64,000 nt of DNA from Acidobacteria bacterium RIFCSPLOWO2_12_FULL_66_21 (GTDB lineage Bacteria; Acidobacteriota; Vicinamibacteria; Vicinamibacterales; 2-12-FULL-66-21): the NCBI GenBank assembly GCA_001767455.1, contig MELC01000091.1, forward strand, positions 1 through 64,000, in the 5' to 3' direction. Positions 39,836 through 47,838 of the stretch are shown piece by piece. Every line of letters begins with the position of its first letter. The stretch's first letter is position 1. The notes beneath the pieces are model-generated. The model was not told the origin of the DNA. It made no database searches and saw only the letters and a program-made list of their open reading frames with translations. A program made the position numbers and the translations under genes.

Positions 39836-40306
39836 TTGAAGGTCGCTATCGCCTTTGGCAGTAATCTCGGCGACCGCCGCGCGGCGATTGCCTTCGCGGC
39901 CGAGCGTCTCTCCCCCGCCATCTCGGGCCTGACCCTGTCGGGTCTAATCGAGACCAATCCTGAAGGGGAGGGTCTCGACACCCAGCCGCTGTATCTCAAC
40001 GGCGTCGGCGTCGGCGAGACCTCGCTCGACGCGCGGTCGCTGCTCGAGCTGCTGCTCGCGATCGAGCGCGAGTACGGCCGCGAGCGTCCCTATCCTGGCG
40101 CGCCCCGCACGATCGACCTCGATTTGATTCTGTACGGCGACCGGGTGATCCACGAGCCGGGGCTGTCGGTGCCGCATCCGCGATTCCGGAATCGGTTCTT
40201 CGTGCTCGGTCCGCTGGCCGAAGTGGCGCCCGACCTCGTGGATCCGGAAACGGGGTTGCGTGTGGGGGAGTTGCTGCGGAAGCTGCTGCAGGACGAAACG
40301 CGATGA
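39836..40306 (+). CDS. folK: 6-hydroxymethyl-7,8-dihydropterin pyrophosphokinase
   Basis: 156 residues from a TTG at 39836, giving the family start VAIAFGSNLGDR. Motifs in order: FGSNLGDRRAAI, QPLYLNGVGVGET (P-x-Y-x-N), IEREYGRERPYPGAPRTIDLD with R-x-x-x-x-x-x-R-x-x-D-x-D-L-D, ILYGDRVIHEPGLSVPHPR and FVLGPLAEVAPDLVDP. It transfers pyrophosphate from ATP to the pterin in folate synthesis. It ends a four-gene stretch and has no visible ribosome site. Confidence 0.92.
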   Translation: MKVAIAFGSNLGDRRAAIAFAAERLSPAISGLTLSGLIETNPEGEGLDTQPLYLNGVGVGETSLDARSLLELLLAIEREYGRERPYPGAPRTIDLDLILYGDRVIHEPGLSVPHPRFRNRFFVLGPLAEVAPDLVDPETGLRVGELLRKLLQDETR

Positions 40307-40352
40307 GGATGGAGGCAGGAGATGACTCCCGCCTCCTGCCTCCCTTCAGAAA

Positions 40353-40823
40353 CTACGTAGTCTTCTTGTAGACCGTCTTGGTCGTTTCACCGCCACGGCC
40401 CTGACCCTCGATGGTGAGGTTGCCGCCGTCGAGCGACCACGTCTGCGCGGTCGTCCTGGGCGTGCCATCCTGGCCCGGACGGGTCGAGGAAAGAACCAGC
40501 TTGTTGCCGTCCCACTTCGCGGTCGTCTTCACTTCGACTTCGCCGCCGCGGCCCATCTGCTTGTTGACAGTCTCGGTGCCGTCCAGCTTGTACACGGTCG
40601 AGATCTTGTTGTCGCCCATCGAGCGCTCGATGGTCAACGTGTCGGGGGTCTGCTTCACCGTCATCGGGCCCCCCATGCCCATGCGTCCACCGCCACCGCC
40701 GGGTGCGGCGGCCGGCTGATCCGGCGTCCAGGTGCCCGAGAAGTCCGGCTTCGCTTGCGCGAAAGCCACCGTTGCCACGGCGAAGACCGCCGCGGCAATC
40801 ACTGCGAACCGTGCCCGCTTCAT
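40353..40823 (-). CDS. Secreted protein with repeated beta structure, unknown function
   Basis: 156 residues from the ATG at 40823 with AAGGAG upstream. Signal peptide FAVIAAAVFAVATVAFAQA, then KPDFSGTWTPD, a G/M-rich loop, and beta-rich strands PMTVKQTPDTLTIERSMG and ISTVYKLDGTETVNK, KWDGNKLVLSS, TAQTWSLDGGNLTIEGQG. The lipocalin-like 'FSGTWxxD' start and such strands are frequent in Acidobacteria secreted proteins; periplasmic binding is plausible, but I know no function. Downstream, it faces folK. Confidence 0.62.
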   Translation of the reverse strand: MKRARFAVIAAAVFAVATVAFAQAKPDFSGTWTPDQPAAAPGGGGGRMGMGGPMTVKQTPDTLTIERSMGDNKISTVYKLDGTETVNKQMGRGGEVEVKTTAKWDGNKLVLSSTRPGQDGTPRTTAQTWSLDGGNLTIEGQGRGGETTKTVYKKTT

Positions 40824-40892
40824 GCTCTGCTCCTTGTGAAATGAACCGACTATCAACCAGCGACTACCGACCCTACGATCGTTGCCTGTCGG

Positions 40893-40984
40893 GCAGCCCT
40901 GAAGGGCTGCGCTACAAGAATCCTTCAAGGCAGCCCTGAAGGGCTGCGCTACAAGAATCCTTCAAGGCAGCCCTGAAGGGCTGC
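40893..40984. repeat. Three tandem copies of a GCAGCCCTGAAGGGCTGC hairpin
   Basis: Perfect 7-bp palindromes (GCAGCCC..GGGCTGC) at 40893-40910, 40930-40947 and 40967-40984, with a 37-bp period and spacer GCTACAAGAATCCTTCAAG. The third touches the stop codon of the MacB permease gene. Hairpins of this pattern often act as terminators or processing signals; the spacer is identical, so this is not a CRISPR. Confidence 0.8.
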
Positions 40985-40985
40985 G

Positions 40986-42200
40986 CTACTCAAACCTCAA
41001 GGCTTCAATCGGATCCAGTCCGGCCGCCTTCTTCGCCGGGTAGAACCCGAAGAATACACCGGTTGCCGCGGCGAAGCCGAACGCCATGCCGATGGCGTTG
41101 GGCGGAATGCTCGTCGGCCACTGGAGGAACCGCTCCGCGGCCGCCGAGAGGCCGAAGCCCAAAGCAATCCCGAACATGCCACCAACCAGGCTGAGGACGA
41201 TCGCCTCGACGAGGAACTGCAGCAGGACGTCCTTGCCGCGTGCGCCGATGGCCATGCGGAGCCCGATCTCGCGCGTCCGTTCGGTGACCGACACCAGCAT
41301 GATGTTCATGATGCCGATGCCCCCCACGAGCAGCGAGACGCCGGCGATGGCGGCCAGCAGCGTCGTCATCGTGCGCGTGGTTTCGGTGCGGACGCTGGCC
41401 ATTTCCTCCTGCGTGCGCACCATGAAGTCGTCGGGATCCGTGCCGACGAGCTTGTGGCGCTGCCGGAGCACCTGCGTGATGGCCGCGGCGACCGGCTGCG
41501 TCTCGGGCGTTGACGCCGAGACGGTGATGTTGTTGATGTGCTGGATGCCCTGCAGCTTTTTCTGCACGGTTGTGTACGGCGCGAACACGGTGTCGTCCTG
41601 ATCGCCGCCCATGCCCGACGTGCCTTTCGAGGCCATGACGCCGATGACTTTGAACGGCTGGTTCTTGACGCGGATGATCTGTCCGGTCGGGTCGACGTCG
41701 GGGCCGTAGAGCGTCTCGGCGACCGTCTGCCCGAGCACGCACACCTTGCCCGCGGCGGCGACGTCCTGCGGCGTGAAGAACCCGCCGTACTTCGTCGGCC
41801 AGTTGCGAATCAGCGGCAGTTCGACGTCGGTGCCCTGGATCTGACTCTGCCAGTTCTGGTTGCCCGCGATGAGCTGCGCGCGCGAGCTCACGCCGGCCGC
41901 CACGTACTGCACGCCGGGCACTTCGCGCAACGCCTCGGCGTCTTCCTTGGTCAGCGTCGTGGCGTTGCCGCCGCCCATGCGCACGCCGCCCTGCGAGAAG
42001 TTGCCCGAGTTGATGTTGATCAGGTTCGTGCCGGCCGCCTTGACCTGCTCCTCGATCGTCGACTGGGCGCCCTTGCCGAGCGCCACCATCGTGATCACCG
42101 CCCCGACGCCGATGATCATGCCGAGCATCGTCAGCGCCGTGCGCATCTTGTTGCGGCCGAGCGCCTTGAGGGCGATCCGCAGCGTCATCAATATCGACAT
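40986..42200 (-). CDS. macB: MacB-like ABC transporter permease
   Basis: 404 residues. The N-terminal helix ILMTLRIALKALGRNKMRTALTMLGMIIGVGAVITMV opens a MacB core (LININSGNFSQGG, VPGVQYVAAG, YGGFFTPQDV, VIGVMASKG) and three C-terminal helices, with RTREIGLRMAIGARGKDVLLQFLVEAI and PAKKAAGLDPIEALRFE. In full MacB proteins ATPase and permease are fused; here they are separate genes as in YknYZ-type systems. Works with the next ATPase, MacA and TolC to export a peptide, macrolide or other compound. Confidence 0.92.
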   Translation of the reverse strand: MSILMTLRIALKALGRNKMRTALTMLGMIIGVGAVITMVALGKGAQSTIEEQVKAAGTNLININSGNFSQGGVRMGGGNATTLTKEDAEALREVPGVQYVAAGVSSRAQLIAGNQNWQSQIQGTDVELPLIRNWPTKYGGFFTPQDVAAAGKVCVLGQTVAETLYGPDVDPTGQIIRVKNQPFKVIGVMASKGTSGMGGDQDDTVFAPYTTVQKKLQGIQHINNITVSASTPETQPVAAAITQVLRQRHKLVGTDPDDFMVRTQEEMASVRTETTRTMTTLLAAIAGVSLLVGGIGIMNIMLVSVTERTREIGLRMAIGARGKDVLLQFLVEAIVLSLVGGMFGIALGFGLSAAAERFLQWPTSIPPNAIGMAFGFAAATGVFFGFYPAKKAAGLDPIEALRFE

Positions 42201-42209
42201 CGCCTTCTC

Positions 42210-43013
42210 CTAGACCACTCCGCCCATGTGCTCGACGGGCACTTCGTCGCCCGACCCGTTCTCCGGCAACTCTTCCGCCGGCGGCAGCGCGGCCAGCTCG
42301 TGCGCCGCGTTGCGGCGGTGCGCGATGGGCTCGTTGACCTGGATCCGGCCGTCGCGGAACCGCACGATCCGCGTGCCGTATTCCGCGATGTCCACCTCGT
42401 GCGTGATGAGGAGGATGGTGATGCCGCGCTCGATGTTCAGCCGCTGGAAGATGTCCATGACCTCGATACTCGTGCGCGTGTCGAGGTTGCCCGTCGGCTC
42501 GTCGGCCAGCAGGATCGTCGGTTCGGTGACGAGCGCGCGCGCGATCGCCACGCGCTGCTGCTGACCGCCGGACAACTGGTTCGGATAATGGTGAGCGCGC
42601 TCGGTCAGCCCCACGGCGTTGAGCGAGTCCATCGCCCGCTTGTGCCGCTGGGCCGACCTCAGCTTCGAGGCGCCGTTGTACAGCAGCGGCAGCTCCACGT
42701 TGTCGAGCGCGCTCGTGCGCGACAGCAGGTTGAATCCCTGGAACACGAATCCGATCTTGCGGTTGCGGACGAGCGCCAGCTCGTCCTTCGACATCCGGGA
42801 CACGTCCTTCCCGTCGAGGATGTATTGCCCGCTCGTCGGCCGATCCAGACATCCCAGGATGTGCATCAGCGTGGACTTGCCGGATCCCGACGGGCCGGTG
42901 ACTGAGACGAATTCACCGGCCTCGACGTCGAGATCCGCGCCGCGCAGCGCCCGCACGGTGACCTCGCCGACGTGATACGTCTTGACGAGGTTCCTGACCG
43001 AGATGACCGGCAT
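42210..43013 (-). CDS. macB: MacB-like ABC ATPase
   Basis: 267 residues from the ATG at 43013, whose first base is the last of MacA's stop (TAATG). Walker A GPSGSGKSTLM (about 40-50), Q-loop FVFQGFNLLSRTSALDN, signature LSGGQQQRVAIARAL, Walker B TILLADEPTGNLD, switch H in LLITHE. A longer upstream frame is a shadow of the adaptor. C-terminal tail after ~235 is acidic. Pairs with the permease 9 bp downstream. Confidence 0.92.
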   Translation of the reverse strand: MPVISVRNLVKTYHVGEVTVRALRGADLDVEAGEFVSVTGPSGSGKSTLMHILGCLDRPTSGQYILDGKDVSRMSKDELALVRNRKIGFVFQGFNLLSRTSALDNVELPLLYNGASKLRSAQRHKRAMDSLNAVGLTERAHHYPNQLSGGQQQRVAIARALVTEPTILLADEPTGNLDTRTSIEVMDIFQRLNIERGITILLITHEVDIAEYGTRIVRFRDGRIQVNEPIAHRRNAAHELAALPPAEELPENGSGDEVPVEHMGGVV

Positions 43014-44899
43014 TACCGTCCCCGTCCGCCGCCGCCGCCACCCGGGCCGCCGCGGCCGCGCTGCGGACCCATGAGCGGGTTCTGCGCGCCGCCCGTGGGG
43101 GTCGTCGTCTTCGGCTCGAGGCCGGTGACGAGGTTGGTGACCACTTCGGACCCTTCGAGAAGCCCCGCCGCGTCGACCAGTTCCGTCCACGTGCCGTCGG
43201 ACACTCCAGTGCGAACGTTCACGAGCTTCAGCTTCTTGTCCACCCACAGCCACACGCGCTCGCGGCGCTGGACCTGCGGGATCTCGGGGAACAACGCGTC
43301 GATGGTCGTCGCGTTCGTGTTCGCCATCGACGGCGTGCTCGCGACGCGTCCCGGCAGCGCCGGACGGGCGCCGGGAGCTCGCAGCGTCGTCGTTGTCTGG
43401 GCCTGGTTGCCGCGCGCCGGCTGATCGCCGCCGGCCGCATTGCCGCGACCGCCGCCCGCACCGGCCCGGTCGCCGCCAAAGCCGCCGCGTCCGCCGCCCT
43501 GTGCCGCGCGCTCGCGCATCCGCGCCTCGAACTGCGCGCGCTCTTCCGGCGTCATCGCGGCCATGCGCTCTTCCATGCGCTTCTTCCGCTCTTCGGGGGT
43601 CGTGTTCGGATCGAAGCCGCCGCGTCCGCCCTCGCCGCGGCTGGCCGACGCGCGATCGCCGCCGCCACGGCTCTCCGCGGCCGCTGCCTGCCCTTGTGTG
43701 CGTTCGGCGGCCTGAGGCGTCCGTGCCTGAGAGCCGCCGGCCGCCGGCGTCGTGCCTCGCGGTGCGGCCGCTGACGGAGCCGCCGCACCAGGCGTCGCCG
43801 CCGGGGCGCCTGCGGCCGGTGTCTGGCCCGTTTCGCCCGCGCGCCCACCGCCCGTCCGTCCGCCCATTCCCGCGCCGTTGCGGCCGAAGCCGCCCTGACC
43901 GCGCTGCATCTCCGGAGGCACCGGCTGATTGAGCGCGGCAAACATGTCGGTCGTCGGCCGGAACCGTACCGCGGCGGTCGGCAGCCGCAGCACGTCGGTG
44001 CGGCGCGCCACCTCGATCGACACGGTCGCCGTCATGCCCGGCTTGAGCTTGTACTGCTTGTTCGGCACCTCGATGACCGTCTGGTACGTCACGACGTTCT
44101 GCACGGTCGTCGGCTGAAGGCGCACCTGCCACACGCTGCCGGTGAAGGTCTCGGTGGGGTAGGCGTCCACGCGGAAGGTGACCGTCTGGCCCGGCCGCAT
44201 CCGGCCTATTTCCGCTTCGTCGACGCTGGCGTTGACCTTCATCTGCGTCAGGTCGGCGGCCAGGACGAACAACGTCGGCGCGTTCATGCTCGCGGCGACC
44301 GTTTGCCCCGGTTCGACCATCCGTGAGATGACGATCCCGTCAATCGGCGCGGTGATGATCGTGTGGTCCAGGTTGACCTCGGCGGTGTTGAGCTGCGACT
44401 TCGCCTGCACGAGGCCCGCTTCCGACGACTTGATTTGCGCGTCGATCGACCGGACGTTGACTTCCGCCGTCTCGAGCTCGGTGCGCGGCAGGAGGTTCTT
44501 GTCGGACAGCGCCTTCGCGCGTTCGAGCTTCTGCTTCGCGTCGTCGAGCGAGACCTTGAGCCGCTGGAGATCGGCCTGCGACCGCGTGACGTTGGCGCGC
44601 TGCTGCTCGACCTGCGTCTGGAGCAGCGACGGGTCGAGCCGCGCGATGACCTGCCCCTTCCGTACGATTTTGTTGTAGTCGGCGTACAGCTCCTGCACGA
44701 TCCCGGAGACCTGCGTGCCGACCTGGACGGTCGTCACGGCTTCGAGCGTGCCGGTGGCCTGGACGACATCGGCGATGTCGCCGCGCGTGACCTGCAACGT
44801 CGTGACGACAGGTTCGGGCGTGTTCTTGCGAAGGTAGAAGGCGCCGGCGCCCACGCCGACGGCCACGAGGATGATGACGGTCACTATCAGCTTTTTCAT
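43013..44899 (-). CDS. macA: MacA-like membrane-fusion (adaptor) protein with large low-complexity insertion
   Basis: 628 residues; MacA homologues have about 370-420. N-terminal anchor (IVTVIILVAVGVGAGAFYL), barrel-sandwich/lipoyl halves (VQVGTQVSGIVQELYADY, NLDHTIITAPIDGIVISR), an alpha-hairpin (LLQTQVEQQRANVTRSQADLQ...), and a beta-barrel (VDAYPTETFTGSVWQVRL). After ~330 comes a ~200-residue region of G, R, A, P, T and Q with FGRNGAG, GRTGGG, RGGFGG repeats, then a MP domain with VWLWVDKKLKLVNVRTG and a final GRGGPGGGGGG tail. It bridges MacB and TolC across the periplasm. The insertion lies in the membrane-proximal domain and is unusual for the family. Confidence 0.85.
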   Translation of the reverse strand: MKKLIVTVIILVAVGVGAGAFYLRKNTPEPVVTTLQVTRGDIADVVQATGTLEAVTTVQVGTQVSGIVQELYADYNKIVRKGQVIARLDPSLLQTQVEQQRANVTRSQADLQRLKVSLDDAKQKLERAKALSDKNLLPRTELETAEVNVRSIDAQIKSSEAGLVQAKSQLNTAEVNLDHTIITAPIDGIVISRMVEPGQTVAASMNAPTLFVLAADLTQMKVNASVDEAEIGRMRPGQTVTFRVDAYPTETFTGSVWQVRLQPTTVQNVVTYQTVIEVPNKQYKLKPGMTATVSIEVARRTDVLRLPTAAVRFRPTTDMFAALNQPVPPEMQRGQGGFGRNGAGMGGRTGGGRAGETGQTPAAGAPAATPGAAAPSAAAPRGTTPAAGGSQARTPQAAERTQGQAAAAESRGGGDRASASRGEGGRGGFDPNTTPEERKKRMEERMAAMTPEERAQFEARMRERAAQGGGRGGFGGDRAGAGGGRGNAAGGDQPARGNQAQTTTTLRAPGARPALPGRVASTPSMANTNATTIDALFPEIPQVQRRERVWLWVDKKLKLVNVRTGVSDGTWTELVDAAGLLEGSEVVTNLVTGLEPKTTTPTGGAQNPLMGPQRGRGGPGGGGGGRGR

Positions 44900-44953
44900 A
44901 TGTGCGGTCCTGCCCGATCCGTGATCGGGTCTGCGACGGGGCGGTCCTGCCCG

Positions 44954-46594
44954 TTACCTCGAGGTGATCTGAACGCGCTGCAAGTCGACCAGCGCCTTCC
45001 GGTAATTCAGCAGCGCGCGCAGCTCGCTGTTGCGCGCATCGGCGAGATCGCGCTGGGCCTGCACGACCTCGTAGCTGATCGCCATGCCGACGTCGAACTT
45101 GCTCTGCGCCGCCTCGAGGCGCCGCTCCGACAGCTCGCGCGAGGTCGCGGCGGCCTGCACGCTTTCGAGCGTGTTCCGGACCGTGAGCGCCGCGCTCGTG
45201 ACGTCGGTGGCGATCTGCAGCTCGGTCGTCTTGATCGTGGCCTGGTTCTGCTGCAGCAGGAGCCGCTGCCGCGCCAGGTTCGCCTCCGCCGCGCTCTGGC
45301 CGATCGGGTAGTTGAAGCTGAGCTGGACGGTCCACGTCGGCGCATCGAAGCCCTTGATGTTCCGGAGGGCGTCGGAGTATCCCCCGGGAATCGTCTTCGT
45401 GATCTCGTTCGTGATCCGATCGCGTTCGATTGACGTGCCTCCGCGTCCCTCCAACTGGTATGTCCCGATGAGGTTCAGCGTCGGCAGCGTCTGGTTGCGC
45501 AGGCTTCGCAACTGGAGGTTGGCCGTGTCGATGCTCTTTCGATTCGTCTCGAGGTCGGTCCGGTTCCGCAGCGCATTGCGCACGGCCGCCTCGAGGTCGA
45601 TCGGTTCGGCAACCGCGGGCGGGGCCGGGCGCTCGACCGGATTGATCGTCGCCGTCCACAGCTCGTCGTCGGTGCCGCTGACGATCAGCCGCTTCAACGC
45701 CAGCTCGTTGTTCCGCAGCGTGGCCTGCGCGTTCACCAGGGCCTGGCGCCGCGAAGCCTCCTCCGCCTGCGCCTGCACGATGTCGATGGGCGCCATCGTG
45801 CCGATCTCGACGCGCGACCGGTTGTCCTGCACCAGCTTGGACGAGAGGCTCAGCGAGCGCTCCGCGGACTCAACCGCCTGATAGGCGTACACCAGCTCCC
45901 AATACGCGTTCCGGACCTGCGCCTCGGTGCTCGCGATGCTCGCGCGCAGATCCAGTTCGGCGATTTCCTGCTGGATCTGGCCCGTCCGGAGCGCCGTCCG
46001 CGTGGCGTCCGTCTTGAAGTTCTGCAGCAGAGGCTGCGTGAACCGGGCGGTCAGTCCTGTTCCGAAGCTCGGATTGAACGTCGAGTTGTTGCGGTCGGTG
46101 ACAATGCGTGAATTGTTCCAGGACACTGTATAGCTCGACCCGTGCCACCACAGGCTCTGCTGGAGGCTGCCATTCCAGTTCTGCGTGTCGTTGTTGACCT
46201 GCGTGCCGCCTTCGACGGTGGTCGTGGGGAGCTGGGTCTGCGAATTGTTGGTGAAGCTCGACGTAAGGGTCGGGCGGTAGGTGGCCCGCGTCGCCGCGAT
46301 CGAATAGTCGAACGTCCGTGGCGTCAGCCGCTGCGACGCCAGCGTCGGATTCTTCTCGAGCGAGCGCGCCACCGCCTCGTCCGCCGTGATGTCGACTTTC
46401 CGGCCGGCGGTCGCAATCCCGGTCTGACCGGCAGGCGGCGGCTGCACCTGCTGCGTGGCCTGCCGAATGAGATCGCGGACGTGCGCGGCGTCCTTGTCGG
46501 ACTGGGACTGGGTGGGCTGTTGGGCGCGGGCCGGCGCGGCCGCCAGGACCGCCACGAGCCCCGCCACGATCGACAGTGATGCAGTCTTGCTCAC
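44954..46594 (-). CDS. TolC-family outer-membrane efflux protein
   Basis: 546 residues from a GTG with GGAGG eight bases upstream. Signal peptide (ASLSIVAGLVAVLAAAPARA). Two tandem helical repeats of the outer-membrane efflux (OEP) fold: SLEKNPTLASQRL, VRNAYWELVYAYQAV, RSRVEIGTMAPIDIVQAQAE, and NRTDLETNRKSIDTAN, SKFDVGMAISYEVVQAQRDLADARNSELRALLNYRKA. Forms the trimeric channel-tunnel for the MacAB-type exporter encoded downstream. It is first in the transport operon after a Spy-like protein gene. Confidence 0.92.
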   Translation of the reverse strand: MSKTASLSIVAGLVAVLAAAPARAQQPTQSQSDKDAAHVRDLIRQATQQVQPPPAGQTGIATAGRKVDITADEAVARSLEKNPTLASQRLTPRTFDYSIAATRATYRPTLTSSFTNNSQTQLPTTTVEGGTQVNNDTQNWNGSLQQSLWWHGSSYTVSWNNSRIVTDRNNSTFNPSFGTGLTARFTQPLLQNFKTDATRTALRTGQIQQEIAELDLRASIASTEAQVRNAYWELVYAYQAVESAERSLSLSSKLVQDNRSRVEIGTMAPIDIVQAQAEEASRRQALVNAQATLRNNELALKRLIVSGTDDELWTATINPVERPAPPAVAEPIDLEAAVRNALRNRTDLETNRKSIDTANLQLRSLRNQTLPTLNLIGTYQLEGRGGTSIERDRITNEITKTIPGGYSDALRNIKGFDAPTWTVQLSFNYPIGQSAAEANLARQRLLLQQNQATIKTTELQIATDVTSAALTVRNTLESVQAAATSRELSERRLEAAQSKFDVGMAISYEVVQAQRDLADARNSELRALLNYRKALVDLQRVQITSR

Positions 46595-46631
46595 GAAGTG
46601 CCTCCAGATATACGTGCGAAAAAGAATTCAG

Positions 46632-47138
46632 CTACTTGCGGTTGGTTGTGTCTGACGATCGGCGATGCTCGCGGTCGAAACGGGCCTGCAGCTTCGCACG
46701 CTGCTCGGCCGAGAGCACTTGATGCATGCGGTAGATCATCATCGTGCGATTCTTGGCGAGTTCCGCCCGGAGCGTCTCGACGCGATCCACTTGCTTCTGG
46801 ACAATGGACGGGTCGGCGCTGGCGTCTTTGATGACCTGGTTCAACTCGGCTTCGAGCTTCTCGAACGCCACCCAGCGCGGCCGCTGGACTTGCATCGCCG
46901 CGTGCCAAATCTCTTCGATCCTGACCGCCTGCTGATCCGTGATGTCGAGCTCCGCGCGGTCCTTCGGCTCCTGCCACCACTTCGTCCAGCGGCGCGGCTG
47001 CGGCTGCTGCGCGCCGGCTTCCTTTTGCGGGGTCTGGGCCTGCTCCTGCGGCGGGACGGACTGACTTGCTCCAACTGACGGGCTTGCCGCCGCGCAGGTG
47101 AGCACGAGCGCCATTGCCCAAATCGAATACCTTGCCAT
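46632..47138 (-). CDS. Spy/CpxP-like periplasmic chaperone
   Basis: 168 residues. Signal peptide (IWAMALVLTCAAASPSVG), a charged linker and a helical body with ELDITDQQAVRIEEIW (an L-T-x-x-Q-like block), WVAFEKLEAELNQVIKD and TMMIYRMHQVLSAEQRAKLQARF, the latter being the second LTxxQ-type motif region of Spy/CpxP proteins. Such proteins prevent aggregation and report envelope stress. It is 37 bp before tolC on the same strand, so it may help assemble or regulate the exporter. Confidence 0.72.
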   Translation of the reverse strand: MARYSIWAMALVLTCAAASPSVGASQSVPPQEQAQTPQKEAGAQQPQPRRWTKWWQEPKDRAELDITDQQAVRIEEIWHAAMQVQRPRWVAFEKLEAELNQVIKDASADPSIVQKQVDRVETLRAELAKNRTMMIYRMHQVLSAEQRAKLQARFDREHRRSSDTTNRK

Positions 47139-47371
47139 AAGTGATTACCACTGCCCAGCCGGCGGGCCGGGACCTCGGCCTGATCGGGTTACTGGGGGTA
47201 TTACGACCCTGTTCGGATCCCCGTTTACCGTGTGACTGGGGCGCCCGGGTGCCATCCCGGCCGTCGAGCCGCACTAACCGACTGACTCTAAAGGTGATTC
47301 ATGATGGCAATCGCCTTGCACAAAGTCCCGGCGTGCCGAAGTATTTCGGCCGTTAGCAGGGAGCGTGGCTC
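47139..47371. promoter_or_regulatory. Divergent intergenic region with structured leader
   Basis: The gap must hold promoters for the Spy-like/exporter operon (minus) and the small secreted protein (plus). On the plus strand there are two hairpins: GGC-AATC-GCC (47306-47315) and GCCGAA-GTAT-TTCGGC (47335-47350), separated by CACAAAGTCCCGGC. A ribosome site GGGAG lies 5-12 nt before the ATG at 47372. The layout faintly recalls a ligand-binding leader, but no known riboswitch class fits. Confidence 0.35.
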
Positions 47372-47728
47372 ATGCGGGTCGCAATGATCGGGTGGATGGT
47401 GCTCGCGCTGCTGCTCGTTGGCCTGAGCATCGGCCGCGCGTCGGAGAACGCGAGGAGCGGAGCGGGGCGGAAGGCCCCCGCGCGCGACGAGCTTGGCGGG
47501 GTGAAGGGGGCCCCGCCTTCCGACAAGGACGAGGCGGTGATCACCGCTCAAGTGACGTCCGCCGACCACGAGCTCGACGAGGGTTACTTCACGCTGGGCG
47601 ACAACGCCACGGTCGTCGCCAAGCCTGGCAGCGATCTCTATCGCTTCCTCGCGCGCCAGCGCGGACACAAGATCAAGATGGTGCTGACGGAGACAGGTGG
47701 ACCGGAGCTGTCGAAGCTCGTTCGATGA
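47372..47728 (+). CDS. Small secreted protein interrupted by type 2 dispersed repeat
   Basis: 118 residues. Signal peptide (IGWMVLALLLVGLSIGRA) followed by ~24 residues (ENARSGAGRKAPARDELGGV...) encoded by a dispersed GC-rich repeat (47449-47515), then a conserved-looking domain: AVITAQVTSADHELDEGYFTLGDNA, VVAKPGSDLYRFLARQRGHKIKMVLTE. The latter resembles small beta-rich secreted proteins of unknown function in Acidobacteria. The repeat entered between leader peptide and mature domain without breaking the frame. GGGAG serves as ribosome site. Confidence 0.62.
   Translation: MRVAMIGWMVLALLLVGLSIGRASENARSGAGRKAPARDELGGVKGAPPSDKDEAVITAQVTSADHELDEGYFTLGDNATVVAKPGSDLYRFLARQRGHKIKMVLTETGGPELSKLVR
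47449..47515. repeat. Type 2 dispersed repeat, in-frame copy
   Basis: GAGCGGAGCGGGGCGGAAGG then CCCCCGCGCGCGACGAGCTTGGCGGGGTG, matching (in reverse orientation) 51520-51600 near the SpoIID gene. Inside the coding sequence, so it adds residues ARSGAGRKAPA-x-DELGGV-x-GAP. Confidence 0.8.
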
Positions 47729-47838
47729 CAGCAGGCGGATAGCAGGCAGCTGGCAGCAGGCAGTAAATCGAGCTGCAGTCCCATACGAGTCAGCGTGACA
47801 GCGTGATCCACTGTCAGCTGCATGCTGCCAGCTGCAAG
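47729..47838. repeat. CAGGCAGCTGGCAGC-type repeats
   Basis: AGCAGGCAGCTGGCAGCAGGCAG (47742-47764, given in part) faces CAGCTGCATGCTGCCAGCTGC (47814-47834): short direct and inverted units of (G)CAGCTGGC(AG) fill the gap between the small secreted protein gene and ispH (convergent). They can form hairpins and may end both transcripts. Confidence 0.6.

Noticed and set aside
40893-40984. Small CRISPR array
   Set aside because: Three repeats with a 37-bp period, but the 'spacers' are identical to each other. No cas genes. It is a tandem palindromic repeat.
47298-47360. Cyclic di-GMP-I (GEMM) riboswitch
   Set aside because: Only short pieces (AAAG and CCGG) agree; the GAAA-capped helix and tetraloop receptor of the class are missing.
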